Assembly: GCA_963704505.1 (NCBI GenBank)
Contig: OY969912.1
Location: forward strand, 124,001 to 188,000
DNA length: 64,000 bases
Direction of reading: 5' to 3'
DNA from: VRUE01 sp963704505
GTDB taxonomy: Bacteria; Actinomycetota; Thermoleophilia; Solirubrobacterales; 70-9
Position numbers and translations under genes: made by a program
The notes under the pieces: model-generated
Told to the model about the DNA's origin: nothing
Database searches by the model: none
Seen by the model: only the letters and a program-made list of their open reading frames with translations
Shown here: in pieces, positions 61,086 to 64,000 of the stretch
Layout: every line of letters begins with the position of its first letter
Position numbering within the stretch: the stretch's first letter is position 1

Positions 61086-62177
61086 TCACCGTGACTTGGC
61101 CATGCGCTCGGCGCCCGCCCGGGCCAGCAGTGGCTCGAGGCGGTGCTGGAGCAGAAATGTCTCGAGGTCCCGCCTTGCTCGATCGAGGCGCCCGCCGGTG
61201 ACGAACGGCGTCGATCCGCAGGCGGCCGCGGCGCTGTCGAGGAGCGACCTGGCGGCGCGCTCGATCTCCACCCGCATCTGAACGCTCAGGGTCGGGAGGT
61301 CCTCCGCATCGGCGTCGGCGGCGTCCGCCGCGCGATCGAGCCAGGCCTGGGCAGTCCCGCGGGCCGCTTCGATCCTTCCCACCGCGAGCTCTGCGAGCTT
61401 CTCCCCGCTGCGATGGCTCGCGAGTTCCTCGACCGCGGAATCCCCGGCGGCATCGAGCATCCCGACCCAGCTGACCGCCGTGCGCATGGCGTCGCGCGAG
61501 AACCACGGCTGCCGGGCGAGCTCACCCGGCTCCCCGAGGACAGCCTTGACGGGAGCTTCGTGGAAGTGGACGAGATGGCTCTCGGAGGCGCGCAGGCCGG
61601 CGGCTCGATACCACTCGCGGTCGAGCTCGAGATGCTCGTCGCACTCGACCAGGACCAGGCGGGGCGCGGCGCGGTCGTCGCTGCCGACCATCACCAGCGC
61701 CGCGTCGAGGCCGCCGGCGCCGGAGCAGAACGCCTTCGCCCCGTTCAGCACCTGCCCATCGCCCCCCGCGACGATCCGCGCCGGAGCGGCGTCGGCGGGC
61801 CGGGGGTCGGCGCCCCACACTCCGAGCAGCCTCTCGGCGGCGGTGACCCGGCTCAGCTCCTCGTCCCTCACCGCCGGCTCCGCCGCGACTTCGAGGCGCT
61901 CGACCGCGTTCAGGTGCCCGTCCAGGATGCGACCGACCGAGCCGTCGGCGGCCGCCACCTGCCTGAGGAGGCTCCACTGCTCGCGGACCGAGCTCACACT
62001 CCGCCAAGCGCCGACCGACGAGCCGAGCGCACCGGACCGGCGAAGAGCATCGAATGCCTTGGAGGGGAAGCGCGGGTTGCGATCGAGATCGGCGGCAGCG
62101 TCCGCGATCTCGGCGAGGGCGGCCCCCAGCTCGGATGGCCGCGGCAAGGTCAGTCCCGAATGCGTGCCGGTCGTCAT
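61086..62177 (-). CDS. Acyl-CoA dehydrogenase-like flavoprotein
   Basis: A 363-residue protein with the three-part acyl-CoA dehydrogenase layout: helical N-terminal domain (about 15-115), beta middle domain (about 115-225, LNGAKAFCSGAGGLDAALVM) and a C-terminal helical domain (about 235-360). The KAFCSGAGG phrase corresponds to the flavin-contacting strand of the family. The usual catalytic glutamate region is not obvious, so the reaction may be a different oxidation, perhaps of a sugar, amine or N-linked group. It overlaps the deacetylase stop by 4 nt and is followed after 2 nt by the NodS-like gene. Members of this subgroup often sit beside methyltransferase, deacetylase and glycosyltransferase genes. 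Confidence 0.75.
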   Translation of the reverse strand: MTTGTHSGLTLPRPSELGAALAEIADAAADLDRNPRFPSKAFDALRRSGALGSSVGAWRSVSSVREQWSLLRQVAAADGSVGRILDGHLNAVERLEVAAEPAVRDEELSRVTAAERLLGVWGADPRPADAAPARIVAGGDGQVLNGAKAFCSGAGGLDAALVMVGSDDRAAPRLVLVECDEHLELDREWYRAAGLRASESHLVHFHEAPVKAVLGEPGELARQPWFSRDAMRTAVSWVGMLDAAGDSAVEELASHRSGEKLAELAVGRIEAARGTAQAWLDRAADAADADAEDLPTLSVQMRVEIERAARSLLDSAAAACGSTPFVTGGRLDRARRDLETFLLQHRLEPLLARAGAERMAKSR

Positions 62178-62791
62178 CGCCTGCTCGCGGTGAGCGCGTC
62201 GGAGAGAGCCACGGGCCGCAGCTCGGCCTCGGCAGCGCGGCCGAGCAGCGCGTCGGTCAGCAGCAGGGTCTGTTCAGCGCCCGTCCGCCTTGCGCCGGGG
62301 CCGAGCCCGTCGTGCAGCAGGATGACCTTGCCGTCGTCCAGGCCCGCCGCCCCGAGGACCTCGAGCATCCGGCTGCATTGGTCGCCGCGCCAGTCGTGGG
62401 TGTCGTGGGTCCAGCCCCAGAGCTCGAGGCCGAGGTCGTCGGCGACCGCGGCGGTCGCCTCCGTTTCGTCTCCCCAGGGAGTTCGCCAGGCCCTGGGGCT
62501 GACACCGAGCCGCGCCAGGACCGCGAGCCCGGCATCGGCGTCGGCGCGGATCTCACTCGCTGTCATCGTCGAGTGACGCACATGGTCGAAGCAGTGCAGG
62601 CCGACCTCATGGCCGCCCGCGACGATCGCCTCGACCAGCCCGGGAAAGGCGCTCGCCGCCCGGCCCTGGACGAAGAACGTCGCCGTCGCCCGATGGCGTG
62701 CGAGAACCTCGAGGATCTGCCCGGTCCAATTCGGATCCGGACCGTCATCGAAGGTCAGCGCAATGTCGCCAGGGGCGACGGCGTTTCGCAT
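62174..62791 (-). CDS. NodB-type polysaccharide deacetylase
   Basis: A 205-residue carbohydrate esterase 4-type domain without signal peptide. The NodB motifs are in order: ALTFDDGPDPNWT (catalytic base and metal Asp), GLHCFDHVRH (metal His pair), RTPWGDET (motif 3), THDTHDWR (motif 4) and VILLHDG (motif 5). The family removes N-acetyl groups from amino sugars. Lack of export signal suggests an intracellular, small or lipid-linked substrate, fitting the methyltransferase and glycosyltransferase genes that follow. It is the first gene of the four-gene coupled cluster, starting 22 nt downstream of the ferritin-like gene. Confidence 0.85.
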   Translation of the reverse strand: MRNAVAPGDIALTFDDGPDPNWTGQILEVLARHRATATFFVQGRAASAFPGLVEAIVAGGHEVGLHCFDHVRHSTMTASEIRADADAGLAVLARLGVSPRAWRTPWGDETEATAAVADDLGLELWGWTHDTHDWRGDQCSRMLEVLGAAGLDDGKVILLHDGLGPGARRTGAEQTLLLTDALLGRAAEAELRPVALSDALTASRR

Positions 62792-62813
62792 GGCTTGCTC
62801 GTGTCCGTCGCCG

Positions 62814-63296
62814 CTAGGCGTCGGGGTCCTCGTCGGCGGCCAGCTCGAGCGATCCGGAGCGGACCTGGTCGAGGTGGCCTTCCTGGATCGGCAGGGCCCA
62901 CTCGGTCAGCTCCTTGATCGAGTCGTCCCCGGCCTTCTCGTTGACCTTCGCCAAGATCGCCCAGTGCCCGGCCTCGCCGGCCTCGGTCATGATCAGGAAC
63001 TCGAAGCCGTCGAGCTCGTCGGAGTCCTCGCCGAGGTAGGTGCGCATCATCTCGACGCCCTCGCTCTTGGTTTCGGCGGCCTTCTCGAGGATCGCGGTTT
63101 TCTTGCCGTCGATCGAGCCGGCGACCTCGACGCAGCGGCTTTCGGTTTCCTCGGACTCGGCGTGCATGTTCTCGAGGGTCTCCGCCAGGGAGTCGTCCTC
63201 GAGCATCGATTTCACCTTCTCGGTCGCCTCCTGCGCGGCGGCCGCGAGGCCGGTCACCTCGGCGAGCTTCTCCTCCAGAGTGGTCAGGTCAGCCAT
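62814..63296 (-). CDS. Ferritin-like (DUF892/YciF-type) protein
   Basis: A 160-residue, fully helical acidic protein with an AAAGGA ribosome site. Helical stretches such as LTTLEEKLAEVTGLAAAAQE, then ETLENMHAESEETESRC, and IMTEAGEAGHWAILAKV suggest a four-helix bundle. Glu and His residues spaced as in di-iron proteins (HAESEE, EAGEAGH, EGH) support a DUF892/YciF-like assignment, but the match is by pattern only. Members of that family respond to stress and may bind iron. It is upstream of the NodB gene on the same strand; a 22-nt gap makes co-transcription possible. Confidence 0.5.
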   Translation of the reverse strand: MADLTTLEEKLAEVTGLAAAAQEATEKVKSMLEDDSLAETLENMHAESEETESRCVEVAGSIDGKKTAILEKAAETKSEGVEMMRTYLGEDSDELDGFEFLIMTEAGEAGHWAILAKVNEKAGDDSIKELTEWALPIQEGHLDQVRSGSLELAADEDPDA

Positions 63297-63375
63297 ACGG
63301 TCCTTTCGCCAGTGCCCGTGAAGCTGCCGTGGACCGGGCTCCCCTGTGAGGCAGATGTAGTTACTTGGCGGTCAC

Positions 63376-63642
63376 CTACCCGGCCTCTCCCATAAGCACT
63401 CCTCCGCGTTCCTCGAGCGCCCTCCACCCCTCGCCGGTCAGTGCCAGATAGGTCGCCCCGTCCGGGCCGCGGCGCTCCAGAACCAGACCCCGGGAAGCGA
63501 GTCGCCCGTAGGCCTTCGTCAGATCGCGCCGGCTGAATCGCGGGAGGCGCGCCGCCAGCGCCGACCGGGTGGCAAACCCGTCATCGACAAGATCGACGAT
63601 CGCCGCCAGAAGCTCGTGCTCGTCTGGCCGCCGGCGCCGCAT
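63376..63642 (-). CDS. Small winged-helix-like protein
   Basis: An 88-residue basic protein. LLAAIVDLVDDGFATRSALA then FSRRDLTKAYGRLASRGLV and a short beta wing (LVLERRGPDGATYLAL) look like a winged helix-turn-helix of the PadR/MarR kind, without any ligand domain. It ends in GWRALEERGGVLMGEAG. DNA binding is inferred. It is followed, after 79 nt, by the ferritin-like gene and lies 6 nt after the small cysteine-containing protein on the same strand. Confidence 0.6.
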   Translation of the reverse strand: MRRRRPDEHELLAAIVDLVDDGFATRSALAARLPRFSRRDLTKAYGRLASRGLVLERRGPDGATYLALTGEGWRALEERGGVLMGEAG

Positions 63643-63648
63643 CGGGGC

Positions 63649-63822
63649 TCAGGCGCGCCCGGCGAAGGCCGGTGCGAACTCGGCCACTGTCACCGCCACC
63701 ATCGTGTGTCCGCATTCGCAGACCACCCACTCGACGTCATCGAGCTCGGCGACGAACACCTCGAGCTCCTCGGTGCAGGCGGGGTCCGAGCAGACCACGT
63801 CAACCGCCCAGACGGCCGCCAT
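63649..63822 (-). CDS. Small protein with a possible zinc-ribbon
   Basis: A 57-residue protein if started at the ATG at 63822 (the frame is open to 63918 but that part is basic and overlaps the neighbouring reading frame). Four cysteines in two pairs, VVCSDPACTEE and VVCECGH, are arranged like a small zinc knuckle. The middle is acidic (EVFVAELDDVEW). No family recognised. Confidence 0.5.
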   Translation of the reverse strand: MAAVWAVDVVCSDPACTEELEVFVAELDDVEWVVCECGHTMVAVTVAEFAPAFAGRA

Positions 63823-64000
63823 CGCGGGCAGGCCCCCCTCGCTCTTCCTTGATCTTGACGCCATCGAGGAACCAGATTCGCCGTCCGTCCGGATAGATCG
63901 CTGCCGGCCCGTCCTCACGGTGCCGGAGCCCGTCGCGGTACCACTTCTCGGTTCCGTTGACGTAGACGCAGGCGGGGCCGCCCACGCGGTGGCGGACCCC
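63800..64000 (-). CDS. C-terminal part of a MORN-like repeat protein, cut by the window edge
   Basis: An open frame enters from the right edge and stops at 63800. The visible 66 residues contain two copies of a 20- to 25-residue repeat: RHRVGGPACVYVNGTEKWYR and RHREDGPAAIYPDGRRIWFL. This is the MORN-like type seen in YwqK-family proteins, which are often annotated as toxin-antitoxin components. A GTG at 63985 is an internal codon here, because the repeat pattern continues to the edge. It overlaps the start of the small cysteine protein by 23 nt, so one of the two starts may be wrong. Toxin or antitoxin role cannot be judged from this fragment. Confidence 0.5.
   Translation of the reverse strand, partial: GVRHRVGGPACVYVNGTEKWYRDGLRHREDGPAAIYPDGRRIWFLDGVKIKEERGGPARDGGRLGG

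Noticed and set aside
1..64000. Search for CRISPR arrays, insertion sequences, tRNA and rRNA genes.
   Set aside because: No regularly spaced short direct repeats, no transposase frame with flanking inverted repeats, and no tRNA-like or rRNA sequence was noticed by eye. A covariance-model scan would be needed to exclude a tRNA.
63800..64000. Toxin-antitoxin system at the right edge.
   Set aside because: The MORN-like repeat alone is not enough; no toxin gene is visible within the window, so only the repeat protein is reported.

Overview
The window is very GC-rich with heavy use of GTG starts, and it is packed with long secreted Ig/fibronectin- and propeller-type proteins, tandem TetR regulators and MMPL transporters. 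This points to a soil actinobacterium of the Solirubrobacterales / Thermoleophilia type. That placement is inferred from gene style; no rRNA or tRNA gene was seen to confirm it.

Region 1 (1-14.5 kb) is ordinary chromosome. It holds a minus-strand operon for a small Met/His/Lys-rich lipoprotein, a DipZ-like transmembrane thiol-redox protein and a two-component system. A cupin and a group II truncated haemoglobin follow, then two secreted proteins on the plus strand, a methyltransferase and a lipoprotein. A fatty-acid desaturase with its ferredoxin-reductase partner lies divergent from a MerR regulator, followed by a single and a fused double TetR regulator.

Region 2 (14.5-19.7 kb) is an overlapping three-gene operon: an MMPL/RND exporter, a small exported protein and a DUF2600 (tetraprenyl-beta-curcumene synthase-like) terpene synthase. 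It ends at a strong hairpin.

Region 3 (19.7-56.1 kb) is the striking part. Two minus-strand operons (about 33.75 to 19.76 kb and 53.36 to 36.24 kb) encode giant exported proteins. Each carries the same four-gene cassette in the same order: B-beta, A-beta, B-alpha, A-alpha. B proteins combine an NHL-like propeller, FN3-like repeats, a conserved cysteine junction, a PD40-like propeller and a basic tail. A proteins have four copies of a cysteine-containing module and a basic tail. Neighbouring genes overlap by 1, 4 or 8 nt. Each cassette has paralogous TetR genes immediately upstream, and the two operons share a near-identical leader element. A 19-nt repeat in front of the first operon and in front of its TetR pair is a candidate operator. 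I read this as a block-duplicated, TetR-controlled cell-surface system that I cannot match to a named family.

Region 4 (56.1-64 kb) holds a second MMPL transporter, a cupin and a coupled four-gene cluster: NodB-type deacetylase, acyl-CoA dehydrogenase-like protein, NodS-like methyltransferase and a GT2 fused to a glucosyl-3-phosphoglycerate synthase-like domain. A ferritin-like protein, two small proteins and a partial MORN-like repeat protein complete the window.
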